64,000 nt of DNA from contig NC_049979.1 in NCBI RefSeq assembly GCF_000003815.2, forward strand, positions 15,619,240-15,683,239, read 5' to 3'. The translations under genes were made by a program, and so were the position numbers. The stretch's first letter is position 1. Each line of letters opens with the position of its first letter. Below, piece by piece: positions 23,074 through 34,485 of the stretch. The DNA comes from Branchiostoma floridae (taxonomy: Eukaryota > Chordata > Leptocardii > Amphioxiformes > Branchiostomatidae). The notes beneath the pieces were generated by a model. It did not search any database and was not told where the DNA came from. It worked only from the letters and a program-made list of their open reading frames with translations.

Positions 23074-24408
23074 ATGGGGTGTGGAGCTAGCAGTTCTTCT
23101 CCAAAAGTGCCTGACACTCTCACTCACTCCCAACAAGCAGAGGGCGGACAGAAAAACGCGGCGGGCCCAGTGGAATGTACGAAGGGTTTGGATACGAATC
23201 CCGCCCGTCAGGGAGGTGTGCCGACAGCAGCGGTGAAGCCAGTGGAGCGCATCAGTATTCTAAATACAAATACGAATCCTGACGACGAGGAAAAAGAGGC
23301 GAATATGGACCGCTCTTCGAAATGCTTGAACACGGATCCTGAATCAGAGGAAAACCAGGCGACTCGACCTCCAGGTATGGAGTCCGCGAATGATATAAAT
23401 ACGAATCCGACCTATCAGGAAAAACAAGTGACTCCCATTGTAGGACCGGAAAACGTAACACGTTTCAACATTTCTGATATGAGTTTTGACCGAGTCATCG
23501 GTGAAGGGTCCTTCGGATCGGTCTTCCTATCCCGGAATAAGTTGTCTGGAACTTACCATGCTTTGAAGAGGTTGAATATAGGACAGGTAATACGTCTGCA
23601 ACAGGTAGATCACGTCAACAGCGAGCGAATGGTTTGGGCAAGTCTTCGCCACCCATTCATATGTCGGCTTTTTGGTACTTCTCGCGATGACAGATATCTG
23701 TACCTACTCCTGGAGCTTGCACATGGGGGAGAGCTGTTCTCAATGCTGAGGAGAGAGAGGAAGTTGTCCAACGAAAGGGCGAAGTTTTACGCCGCCGAAA
23801 TAGCTCTTGCGCTTGACTATCTTCACAGAAATGACATAATATACAGAGGTTTGAAGCCGGAAGACATCCTGATATCCAAAGAAGGCCACGTGAAGTTAAC
23901 CGACTTTGGGTTTGCCAAAGTTGTGTCCACTCCGACTCGGACGTACACGCTTTGCGGCACCCCGGAATATTTGGCTCCCGAAATATTGCTCGGTAAAGGT
24001 CACGGCAAACCGGTGGATTGGTGGACGTTTGGAGTACTTGTGTACGAAATGCTGGCGGGGCAGCCGCCATTTTGTGACGAGGACCATATGGGTATCTACC
24101 AGAAGATTTTGACTGGAATGGTGTACTTTCCCCGGTATTTCCCGTCTGATGCAACGCATTTAATCAAGGGACTGCTCCGTGCAGACCTGAAGAAGAGGAT
24201 GTCCTCTTCTGACATTTTCCCTCACCCGTGGTTCAGGGACATTGACTGGGATAGCCTCCTGGCTCAGACAGTTCCACCTCCATATGTGCCTACAATAGCT
24301 CATGATGGCGACGTCAGTTGTTTTGACACATATCCTGAATATTCCCATGACTCCTCAGTTTCTGACATCGAGCAAAGCGTTGCAGAAGCCGCTTTTGTTG
24401 GTTTCTGA
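23074..24408 (+). CDS. PRKX/PKA-like predicted pseudokinase, intronless
   Basis: A 444-residue AGC-family kinase homologue in one uninterrupted frame. The ATG at 23074 is chosen because it gives the lipid-anchor start MGCGASSSS: Gly2 for myristoylation, Cys3 for palmitoylation and Ser6 favouring N-myristoyltransferase. Residues 2-125 are low-complexity with four NT(N/D)P-type repeats. The kinase domain has the glycine loop GEGSFGSV (143-150), the ATP lysine in HALKRL (K165), the helix-C glutamate (E184), DFG (277-279), TLCGTPEYLAPE with the activation-loop threonine (T292) and DWWTFGVLVYEML. The C-tail ends FVGF, keeping the FxxF motif that docks in the PIF pocket. RLQQVDHVNSE and GIYQKILTG point to the PRKX branch of the PKA family. 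The catalytic loop reads YRGLKPED instead of YRDLKPEN: the catalytic Asp is Gly259 (codon 23848-23850) and the metal-binding Asn is Asp264. Phosphotransfer is therefore expected to be lost or weak, while ATP binding may persist. The single exon suggests a retrocopy. Confidence 0.92.
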   Translation: MGCGASSSSPKVPDTLTHSQQAEGGQKNAAGPVECTKGLDTNPARQGGVPTAAVKPVERISILNTNTNPDDEEKEANMDRSSKCLNTDPESEENQATRPPGMESANDINTNPTYQEKQVTPIVGPENVTRFNISDMSFDRVIGEGSFGSVFLSRNKLSGTYHALKRLNIGQVIRLQQVDHVNSERMVWASLRHPFICRLFGTSRDDRYLYLLLELAHGGELFSMLRRERKLSNERAKFYAAEIALALDYLHRNDIIYRGLKPEDILISKEGHVKLTDFGFAKVVSTPTRTYTLCGTPEYLAPEILLGKGHGKPVDWWTFGVLVYEMLAGQPPFCDEDHMGIYQKILTGMVYFPRYFPSDATHLIKGLLRADLKKRMSSSDIFPHPWFRDIDWDSLLAQTVPPPYVPTIAHDGDVSCFDTYPEYSHDSSVSDIEQSVAEAAFVGF

Positions 24409-24540
24409 ATGTATGTTGACTAATTGTACTTCGTTCACGCAATAGGAGCATCCCTTCGTGCAGTTTTACCGACTATACCCTACAGTCCCCAATCTAATGG
24501 GTCAATGAGTTTCTGTGATTTAAACATAGTATCAACGACT

Positions 24541-25595
24541 AGTGACTATTTCTACTTCCACCCTGTATGGCTAGCTGCTCTAAATAAAAACAGAATAGAA
24601 CTAAACAGGACCGAATGTGTTTTATACTGCTTTCAGGCTGTAAGGTGCAAGTTTAAACATTCATGTTTGATCAGAGAGCAGGTGTACATGTGTGAGTCTA
24701 TACCAAAGAATTGCCTAAGCAATGAGCATAGTATTGAAATCTGTTTGTTTACTCATCATCTCCTCATGACACGTGAACACCATCTGCACTGTACACTGAA
24801 AAGTATCATTTAGAGTCATTCCTCTTTTACCTTTTGATAGATGCTAGGATATTTCTCCTCTCTTATTGTGGTATCATTTGTGGTAATATGCTAAACAAGA
24901 AGACAAAGAGAATGCACCGCTGTAATATCAGTATCATTTTGTCAGTGACTTCATTTGTTTTTAGCACAGTTGTATCATTATTTTATATTCTTACTATACC
25001 ACTTGAGCGAGCGGTGATAAAGATGAAAAGGAATTAAAAGAGTGCAAATTTCAATTAGTGGAAAAAATAGTAGACTTATGTGCAATCAATACCATAAGAT
25101 ATGTAAATATTCAAATAAAAAATAAAAATGAAAATGTAAATATAGACAAGAAATTACACTATACACAATGTATGCACAAATATGTAACGTTAACTCTATT
25201 GAGTGATAGAAGAACCTATAAAATATGATGTAACGTTACATAAGACTATGTAGTGAATGCCAAAATGACGTGAAAGCAACATGTTGTTGGAATAAACCCA
25301 TTGATTTATGAACGACTTGATGAGCACTATGTTGTCATGTGTTTCCGGTGGCCAAATTGTAGAAGATTCCTTCCTCCTAATGCGACAATGTGACAGGAAA
25401 GAAATAGCGGAATAGTAAAGTCAATTTATAGCTGCTTGAATTGAAACTTAACAAAATTCAATAGTTTGTGTGAAAATTTTGCAAACGTATCAGAGTGCCG
25501 GGGTTAGGTAGTTATCAGTGAGCGACTTTCACAATCTTTATGGCTTCATGCCATTTGAATGGGATTCAATATGATCTTTGGCAATATAAATAAAC
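24541..25595 (+). repeat. Duplicated 1.05-kb segment, copy B
   Basis: Direct-orientation copy of 21383-22437, starting about 130 bp after the kinase stop codon. Compared with copy A it carries two extra TAACGTTA motifs (25185-25192 and 25231-25238), each created by a clean 6-bp insertion. It also carries its own AATAAA at 25291-25296. Confidence 0.85.
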
Positions 25596-25762
25596 ACTCG
25601 TTCTCATTGAAATGTCGAAAATAGCATTTTTTTGGTCGAAAAATAAATCGGCTTTATTTTCAGTGAAAACTACGTGGTTGTTTAGGAAAATTCCTCTTCT
25701 AACCATAGCTAAAAAATGGCAACTTATTATTTTCGGTCCCATTGGTAATGCATTACAGGGCA

Positions 25763-26143
25763 GGTAACAAACGTTACCGGTAACGTTTGTTACAACAGTA
25801 GACTTTACCCTGTCTTCTTCGAAAGGACTCACCTTACTGACTACATTATTTAGGTATAAGTGGACGTCCCTAGGAACATTTAAAAAGTGGGCAGCTTTTT
25901 TACACCAGGTCAAATAGAAAGCTTAGACAGCATCGAACAATGGTAACGTTTGTTACAGTCATTTCTGTACAACATTTTGTTAAGCAAGGTGGGATACAAA
26001 TGACAGTCAACAACCCTTTCTTGTTTCTTAATTTAGAAAGCCATAAAAACTGTACAGCGTCACAAAAACGGCAATTTCTAGTCTTATACATGGATAATAT
26101 AACCGTGGTAACCATCGTACTCATGGTGGTAACGTTTGTTACC
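25763..26143. mobile_element. MITE-like element, TIR ACAAACGTTACC with flanking TA
   Basis: The 16-mer GGTAACGTTTGTTACC or its inverse marks both ends (25763-25778 inverted, 26128-26143 direct). Two more near-complete direct copies lie at 25779-25793 and 25942-25956. Read as a TA-flanked transposon, the left terminus is TA + ACAAACGTTACC (TA at 25765-25766) and the right terminus is GGTAACGTTTGT + TA (TA at 26140-26141). The first two copies abut and form a perfect 30-bp palindrome at 25764-25793. There is no transposase reading frame inside, so it would be non-autonomous. The family assignment is inference. Confidence 0.5.
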
Positions 26144-26754
26144 GAATCTGGCGACAGGCATAAACCACCTCACACAGCCTCCAAGATCAGTGACAGTAGC
26201 GATCTGACGTGATCGGTCAGAGGGTCTGGTCCGATGGTTTCACCTGCCGAACAATCATTCTGGAAACTGAATTGTTACATTTTTGGCTACTATTTGAATT
26301 CTTCGTTTCTTCTCAGGCGACAGCCATTTTTTAGGGGTTAAAATCCCACCCGTGGCTATAATAATCTTCTAAGCCATTAACCAATACGAATGTTGTTGTG
26401 CATCTTGTGTAAAACATTGCAGGGGTTGTGGAAAAATAAAGGAACCAGTGATGTTGTCTATAATTTGCTCCATATCAAAGCGTAAATTCAGGCGACATCA
26501 TTTCGACATTTAAATGAGAACAAGCCAAAGCGTCCTCATCCCTGTTGCTACTCCTGACCTACAATCCGTTCTGATAACCATGTAAATGAACGCAGCTCGC
26601 CCTTTACAAATGGTGAGCTGTTACTTGTGAAACTAGTAAACAGGTTTTTTTTTTTTTTTGTAAACAGAGTACGCAGTTCAGCTCTTTTGTTGCAATGTTC
26701 TTGCCTTCGTGGATCATACATTCGTTAGATTGATGTTTCATTCTAGAAAACAAT

Positions 26755-29586
26755 TCAGTACTTGAAGTTGAAGATGTCGAGAAAGTCTCCGGACTGGAAA
26801 GTGTCCTTCTCCAGCAGGTTGAGCAGGTGCTCCGCGGAGTCGGCAGGGCTCAGGATCATTCCGGAAGACTCCATGGAGGTTAATCTGTAGATTGGCGGGA
26901 GGAAAGTGTGATTACTCGTTGACCAGGCATTTATACCATGCAATATATTACAAGTCATGTGTGATTAGTCAGAAATCTAGCCTTGCTAAGCTTTAGTCCG
27001 CTCATATACACTTAACCAACCTGACAAGAAGTGAAATTTGTGTCTGGGACGGGATCTCAGTCTATGGTATACTGCTATCCAGAACAAGAAGTATTGTGTT
27101 TTCAGATGCAATATATTGGAAACCAAATACATTGGAGCTGATAAAACGAAAAGGGTCTAATGGAACTATAGTTTTTTTGTTATCTAAAAAAGATAATCGT
27201 TGTATGGTTTTAAATGCTAATGAGATGACGCTGCAATAAGAAAGCAAACTATCGTCAAACGCCGTCGTTCTTGTTGTGCTGGACTGAATTTGCTATAGAG
27301 GCAAAATTAGCCACACAATCAAAGTCAGCCGCCACATAATGACTATACGCACAGGTCCTCCACTCCTTTGTTCCCACACGACCTGACTGTGTGCAACATG
27401 TCGGTGTCCAGCGGGCCGGGAGAGTAGCTTAGCACGCGCACATCCGGGTCCTCTTCTGCCATCACCTGTTGAACGAGAAACAAACGAGAACACGAAAGGT
27501 CGTAAAAGGTCAGGCTCGGCGAAGAAATTAAGTTGATACCACCGTAGGTCAGGTTTATCCCCTGACAAACTTCAGTTTTGTGTTTTGGTTTGTTACACCC
27601 GTCGGCATGTAGGACAAGCAACTACAATAATGGCAAATCAAACGTCTACCTACATGTAATTCCCCATAGAAAATTTTTGCTAGGAGAAATTTTATCGTAC
27701 CAACAACCTACTAGTTCATGATACTCGGGGCAACTGTTACAGAAATGCCCTAACCTTGAAGAACATGTTCCTGGCCGCCTTACCGCTGCAGTACAGCGAG
27801 TGGTTCACCAGGGGGTTGATGGCTGAATCAGAAGTGATGTTAACGACCGTCCGTCTGACAGTGGTGCTAGGGAATATCTGACACGGGAACACGTAGTCTG
27901 AATATTTGTAAAGAAATTTTCAAACCAGCATTTATGAATCCCATGCAATATATGCTCTTCATCCCAATCATCTCATCAATTGTATTACTTAGATAGACCG
28001 ATCCTGACTGCAGTTCGACCAGTAAGATGGTGACGGTATGTTTGCATTCTTATTCTTTCGTTTTGCATGTAACGGAGGTTGTCGGGGGACATTGGGTCGG
28101 TCTATTCAGTTGGTCATGGTCGTTAAGGGTACATCCGCTAACCGTATGGGCACCTGTATCTGACTCTAACATTAGCCGTGACGAGGACAGATGACCCTGT
28201 CCTTGGTGCTGAAATACTTTCGGGTGCTTGTAACGACGCGCTGTGTTTACAGCTCGCGATCTTGTGATCAAGAATCACAGGTGACTAACCGCAACGACAC
28301 TACTAAGAATTACTGAGAATTACTGAGAATTTCTACATCCGATGGTTTGATAGATTGTTCTCTGGTTAACGTTAAGTGTCTACCGCCGGTTGATAGCGTA
28401 GCACACATTTCTGTTTTTCTAGATGTAATATTTTGCAGAGCTAAGAAGTTTACACCAAACAAATCTAACGCTTTTAAAATGGACAATACAATGCTTCTAC
28501 TTCCCACAATCCCCAACAAACCTTCATGAACTTGGAAGTCAGGGTGATGACTGACGTCAGATTGGCGGCATAGTATTTAGTCAGAATCTGCGGGTCCGAA
28601 TGTTCCGACGCCTTCTTGGTACCGTCCCCCAAGGTTGCTGCGTTGTGGATCATCAAGGCGTTCTTAAAAGTGCCTAGGCGACAGCGGCGGTGGGGTTACT
28701 GAATTGTGTTCACAATTAGGATGATATGTCTGAGAAAGATGTCAAAAAAGAAGCAATGAGAAAATATGATGGTAAAATTAATCTGGTGTTTAAACCAACG
28801 ACTGACTCTCATCCTGATCGAAATTTGAAATGAGTGCAAAATTTACACGTGCAAAATGCATCCCTAGTGCTGCCATGCCGTAACTCCCGTGTGTAGTTGA
28901 AGGGATCGTGCAGTAAAGTGTCTAAGCCGAAAGACCACCAGATCTGCTTGCAGCTAAAGAACACGAGATCTTCTGCGCCCCCCCCCCACCCCCCCCTTAT
29001 CCATGGTATTTTTTTCAAAAACTTCTGACCCACAATCTCCTGGCATGATAAGCCGTCCATACATCGTTAGCAAATCATCACTGCAGTATAGTACCATAGC
29101 ATACCAATCAGGATGGAACCGGCAAGTTCCATACACCGCTATCCTGGGCCCGAAGCCAGATCTTCCTTCTTGCTGAGCGGGTTGCCACATCGAACAGCTG
29201 TCCCAATACCGGGCCTGATAGTACACGGTGGATAGTTGGGGGATCCATAAAAACCTACTCTGAACAAAAATTAATGACGGGGCCCCATGTACTTATAGTA
29301 AGGCGTCACCTTGCTGTGCGTCTGCAAATATATCACAGAAGTGAGCGGCGTGGGCGGCGGAGTCCTCCAGATCCCCCGTCACCAGCTTCACCTCCAGTTG
29401 ATTCGGGCTCTTCTCTTCCACCTGCCGTTTGGTTTCTTGTAGACCCTGAAGGGAGCGACCTGTCAGTACCAGGCGGGAGCCCTGCCCCAGTCGCCCCGCC
29501 AGCAGCACGGCGATGCTCCGGCCCAGCCCCCGACTCCCTCCTGTAACAGCACAGAACGTAGCTGGTCCGAACACAGCTGACGCCAT
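26755..29586 (-). CDS. SPR: Sepiapterin reductase (5 exons, complete)
   Basis: Short-chain dehydrogenase that performs the final NADPH-dependent reduction of 6-pyruvoyl-tetrahydropterin to tetrahydrobiopterin, the cofactor of aromatic amino acid hydroxylases and nitric oxide synthase. It is cytosolic. Minus-strand exons are 29586-29310, 28673-28522, 27877-27755, 27465-27353 and 26884-26755. Phases (1, 0, 0, 2) match and give 264 aa, against about 261 in human. The N-terminus MASAVFGPATFCAVTGGSRG contains the TGxxxGxG nucleotide loop (TGGSRGLG). LVTGDLED carries the expected Asp, and NAATLGD replaces the usual NNAG. NITSDSA, then SLYCSGKAARNMFF, give the catalytic Ser and the YxxxK pair. DVRVLSYSPGPLDTDM is the SPR-typical PGPLDTDM signature. 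The C-terminus LLEKDTFQSGDFLDIFNFKY matches the family tail with a substrate-binding Asp. The end of exon 4 is set at 27353 because only that donor (GTGCGT) keeps the frame. Confidence 0.95.
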
Positions 29587-30006
29587 GGTCAGAACCCCAG
29601 AGATAGGACAGCGCCGTTAAATATAGACGTCACTAGATTGTTGGTTCAGCGGCCCCACAAGAGCTGCTCCACAGGACGTATGGGGCTAGCTGTCCGGGCT
29701 GGGAATTGTAATTCAGGTCATGTGTCCGTGTACATAAGGTCCTGACCTTTGTCGCGCACTGGATAAAGGCTTGATAACTGTGTGGACATAGCCTCAAAAG
29801 CAGGCTCCATAATGAGATTGAGCAAAATTATCAGAATAAGCACGGATATCTACAAAGAAGCTTTGTCTTGGTGCTCTTTGTTGCAACTGTCTGGTCTTGT
29901 TTAGGGCCATTCCAGCGGACAGACTCATACCTCCGACATTCTTCCCCCGACAGTAACATTTTTACAGTAATTGATGATAGAGAAAACTATCTAAGGAGGC
30001 AGCACA

Positions 30007-30090
30007 TTTTGACTACTAGTAATTTGTACTTTGTTCATGTAATAGGAGCATCCCTACAGTGCCCAATTTAACAGACCAATGAGTTTCTGG
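30007..30090 (+). repeat. Diverged copy of the kinase 3' flank
   Basis: The segment running TTGTACTTTGTTCATGTAAT, GGAGCATCCC, then AATGAGTTTCTG matches 24422-24515 (TTGTACTTCGTTCACGCAAT, GGAGCATCCC, AATGAGTTTCTG), with a gap. It lies in the same orientation, about 5.6 kb away and beyond the SPR gene. Confidence 0.6.
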
Positions 30091-30423
30091 ATTTTGATAT
30101 AAATTCTATTTGGTATCACAACGAGAGAATAGGTTCGATCTCAGTTACCAATTTGGATGATCTCCTACAGATTATCATCTTTTTGTCACCCCATTGATAC
30201 AGTAAAACACGTACAAGGTTCTGTCACCCTCTGGTTCATATAAGCAAAAGCAGCAAAGCAATCACCGCTCCACCTTTCTAGACACTTGGCAGATTCTGCC
30301 ACTTGGCGGATAATGTCGAATCGGATATTAGGGTCAGTATGCAGTTTGCATTAGACACTCCTGTTACCCGGTAAGTCGGCAAGCTTGCAGAGTGACACTC
30401 AATGACAGTACCCTTTTGACAGT

Positions 30424-30427
30424 ACAC

Positions 30428-30458
<31 letters not shown>
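30424..30458. repeat. (CA)n microsatellite
   Basis: About 17 CA units with one CG interruption near the left end. The open frames across it are repeat artefacts. Confidence 0.9.
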
Positions 30459-33400
30459 GCAATCAGCGACCTAGTACAAAAAGAAATGGCCAGCAAAAGT
30501 GCCAAAAAAGTCCATAGAGAGCCTGCTATGGAGGCTACATACACACACTGTCACGTTCATTGGGCCATGAATGTTTTGATCCTTATGGTCCACACATTGC
30601 GGTTCGAACCTTGGGTACTTTCAAGGGGTAGTGCACTCGTATGTTAATTATTGATGACGAATAACTATAACGTTATATACTGAAATTACATACATGTACC
30701 TGAGGGCTAGATTGCTACAATATTGCTAGAAGAATAGTAAGACTTTTTCCTTTGAGTATTTCTGGATATTGTTTTTTTTCTTGTTCCCTCTGTTGAAAAT
30801 GAGCGCAAACCGACCTAACTGCGTGATGATTCTTATCATGGTGAAGAAATGATATGCGCATGAACTTAACATGTCATATCACTTGTCTGAACTGACAACC
30901 TGGTTGTTGGCATTCGGTATGTACGCAGAAGAGTACCAATATGCATCAATGTGCCTGTTTAAACAGTCCACGTGTTCACGTATAGTTATTTTGGAATCAT
31001 AACATGCAGCAACGGATGTAACGTTGAAATATTGCCTCTCGATTTCGATTAAGATGTATGGACAGATGTTTGATCAGTGTGCAAGAGTTTTTCCCTGATC
31101 ACATACGGGGCACAACGTATTTGCCTCTGCTATGTACAGTCGGTTAACGGAAAATAACGCTCGATCTGAATCCTGTGTGTCAAAATATGTCACGTTATGC
31201 AAATAAAAAATACAAGTAGACGGCTTTTATGGTGTGTGCCCTTGGTTACAATTTAATTCATGGCAAGCGTTTACTTCGCTGTATACCGGGTTGATTATAG
31301 GTTGGACCAGTGGACCAACTGGTCAAGCCCCTGCGGGGAAGGACTCCATAGAGCCAGTGGACAGAAGCACACATATTCTTGATTGCAACGTCATGTTGTT
31401 GGCTGCAATACTTACAAATACCGCATGGAAAACAGTACCAGTAGCCAGAAACTGCTGGAGAGTGTGCACTGGTGGTACACCGAATCGCACCTCCTTCATA
31501 CCAGTGATCGCGTCACGGTGACGCAGTGGTAGGAAAAAACAAAATGATTTACACATTAACCAGTAATTTTATCTGCTAATCTCGATATTATTTTTAAATC
31601 CAATCTACTGACGTCCTGGTAGGCACGAGCCGTCGAACACCCCTGATATAGACAACAACAGCGATCGCTCGTATACGAGTAGTATCAAAGATATGCACCC
31701 GATTCAGCTTGTAGGCTGTGATAATCTAAACACTGGCGGTACAGTGCCACTACGGAGACTAGAAAATAAAGCTATCATTAGCGGATTGCAATTAAATCCT
31801 ATCCGCAAGACGACCCCACCCATGGGCAACGTGAGGGACCACTACTGCCACTACTTCAAGCAACAACATAAATGCACGTGTCCAGTGTAAGTGCAAGCGT
31901 TTCTGTATTATCATGATGTATCCAATATTCACTAAGTTACTCCAAAATCCACCTGAACATTGCATAAAAGTGTTTTTAATCTATTTTCCATAAGGCAATA
32001 AAACGACAGTTTGCACACAATGCATGGTGTTTTTCATCATAAATGATAAAAATGTAAAAATCAAAACGATCCCACAGTTAGAAAAACAGCACTGAGTGTT
32101 TTTGAATGGGTTAAGTCTGCCATCTCTAATTGCCTTGAACTTGAACTTTTTTACTTATTGATAATAACACGAGTAACCAAAATCCAATCCACATGACCAG
32201 AAAACGAATAAAACTTGTGAATCAGCATTCTCATGTAGAGGGAGATTCCTCTTGTGAAGCGTCATTTTTTCCAGTTTCTTCCTGAAGGTTCGCTACACTA
32301 CATCCCCGCTGCCTCGTAAAATTGCCCAGCGATGACTTAGAATGTAAATGTCTGAAAATGTATCCACAGGCTCCTGCGCCAGGTAATATGCCAGAACGCC
32401 ATCGTCTGTTTCTACGTCACCCAGTCACCCACGCATGGTTGCCTTCAATGGGGCGGTTTGTCAATCATTTGATAATTATTTTATGACGGTTAAGGTTACC
32501 CACACTCACGGAAAATTCCACGGATGGCAGATTTGGGCGAGGGCCAAGACGGGGTCAAGCAAGCTAACGCTGGTCACGTGGTCCGTGTCAAACAGAGACT
32601 ACGCCAACATACACTGTACAACGGACGGGCGGTATCGCTCAGCTAGGTGGAGCTTGATGAATAGATCGGTTCGGGCGTAACCAAAACACACTGAGGGCCA
32701 CTCGAACCCCACATGCCAGTCAGTCGTACCAGCGTTGCTACAATATGGTAGACATTGCGGGGAGGATTCAGCGAACCAGGACACTGCTATCACGTCAGTA
32801 GAGATTGCAGGTAAAGGCAGTACAGGTAAGGGGACATCATTGGGGCAAACCGCCTGCTCGTGGACACACGCGTGACTGTGGTGGTTTTATCTAAGCCATG
32901 CCTACAACGATTATAACAGTGTAGACTGAGGGTTGCCTGTGAGTGCTGCCATATTTAAATTTGTGATACGTGCATGGATATGTGCGTCGTCTCGGTGCGT
33001 GGTGGGCGGAGGATATGTTAGGCTTGCTGCCCGCATGAATGGCGGCCAGGCTGCGTGACTGCCCGACCCCGTGCCACAGTGAGTGGGCCGATAGCGGCCT
33101 TGGCCCCTTATTAGGCTTAGGTCACATTTCAAAACCGGGGCCCGGCCGGGATGTTTAAAGAAATGAAAAATTAAAATGTATACCTAGAAATATACGCATG
33201 TAATTCCCAAGAATCTTATGTTGACATTTCGTGTATTTTGATGTCCTTTATATCATTCTTTTCCCTCCCGAAAGCTACCCGGTCGGGCCCCGGGATGGCA
33301 ATTGTGACCTAGGCCTTAGATAAACCGGGTGACGGAGGATCCTTGAGAATGTAAACCGGCGCTCCGTAAACCACTCCTTACACCTCTCAAGGCGCTATAT

Positions 33401-34467
33401 CAACTTGTAAAGCACCATCTTCCAGCACGTCAGGTACACACTTACTGACAGCCCGTACATTAGGCGGAGCTGGCAGTCACGGAGAGTAGGATTTCAGAAA
33501 TCGATGTGATCATGACGGCTACTTCGGCATCACTTGTTACTGCTTGTCATTTGTCTTCCGGTGAACTGGCATATTAAATCCTAATTCAGGGACGTAATTT
33601 ACTTACCACTATCAATCTATCGGGTCTTCTTTCCACACATGAAAGAAGAGCATGAAATGGTGCTTGTTTTAACATCATGTCATGATTCCATGATTTCTGA
33701 AATGTCCTTAATAACAGCCCCAAACAAGACTTTGCAAAAACGTCTACGGAATCGTGTAGTTTAAGGAAAAATATTTACATACGTCAGCGACTCCGAGCAA
33801 AACATTGTGTGTTCTGGATTTGCAGCTGATTAGCAGGTTTGCCTTTTAATAGTACGCTACAGCGTAGGACATGTACATATGCCGTGAAACAATATGATGT
33901 AACAGTATGCCTCGGGAGAAACGGCCTCCCAACCCCCAATGTACATGTACTTGAAAAATATCGACTTCCCAAGATGTACAGGTGGAAGTACTTGCGTATT
34001 GAATGCAGAATGCGCTCCGAGTCTTCTGCCGACCATAGGGGGAGGACAGACCCACTATTGAGTCATCACGCCGAAGACTGACGTGTATTCATCATCTTGT
34101 ATCACCTGTCGATGACCTAACCAACTTGTCTGTCCATCACTCTCTCAATATGTGTCATGAGTCACTTCAGGACGTGGGGAACACAAAGACCGTTTTGCCC
34201 AGGGTGATATCGTAAGTGGGCATGCACCACAATGGGCGTGTGGGTAGGAAATAACCCCCTTTGTAATCGACGACAGGTTGGATTGTTGTGAGTTTGTAAC
34301 CACGGGATTTGTTCTGCCGCCCTTAGACAAACCGTGAAGATTAGGGTGTCATGGCAGCCCACGAGTACCTTACTACGCCGGTGTTTACAGATTTCTTTTG
34401 AGACTGAACAGAGATGGGCCAGCGCCGATCTCTTGTGGATGACATATATTTTGCAAAGTTTGCTTTG

Positions 34468-34485
34468 ATAATAATAATAATAATA
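34468..34485. repeat. (ATA)n microsatellite
   Basis: A short trinucleotide tract of six units. It produces a poly-isoleucine stretch in the overlapping open frames, which argues against those frames being genes. Confidence 0.8.

Larger units (their letters stand above)
24409..26754. other. Kinase 3' flank with duplicated segment and MITE-like repeats
   Basis: An AATAAA at 24583-24588 is a candidate kinase polyadenylation signal. Copy B of the 1.05-kb duplication occupies 24541-25595. Repeated GGTAACGTTTGTTACC termini lie between 25763 and 26143. A run of 15 T is at 26645-26659. No further coding exon is supported. Confidence 0.6.

Noticed and set aside
30601-30610. GGTTCGAACC, a tRNA T-arm-like sequence
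   Set aside because: No D-arm, anticodon arm or acceptor stem can be built around it on either strand.
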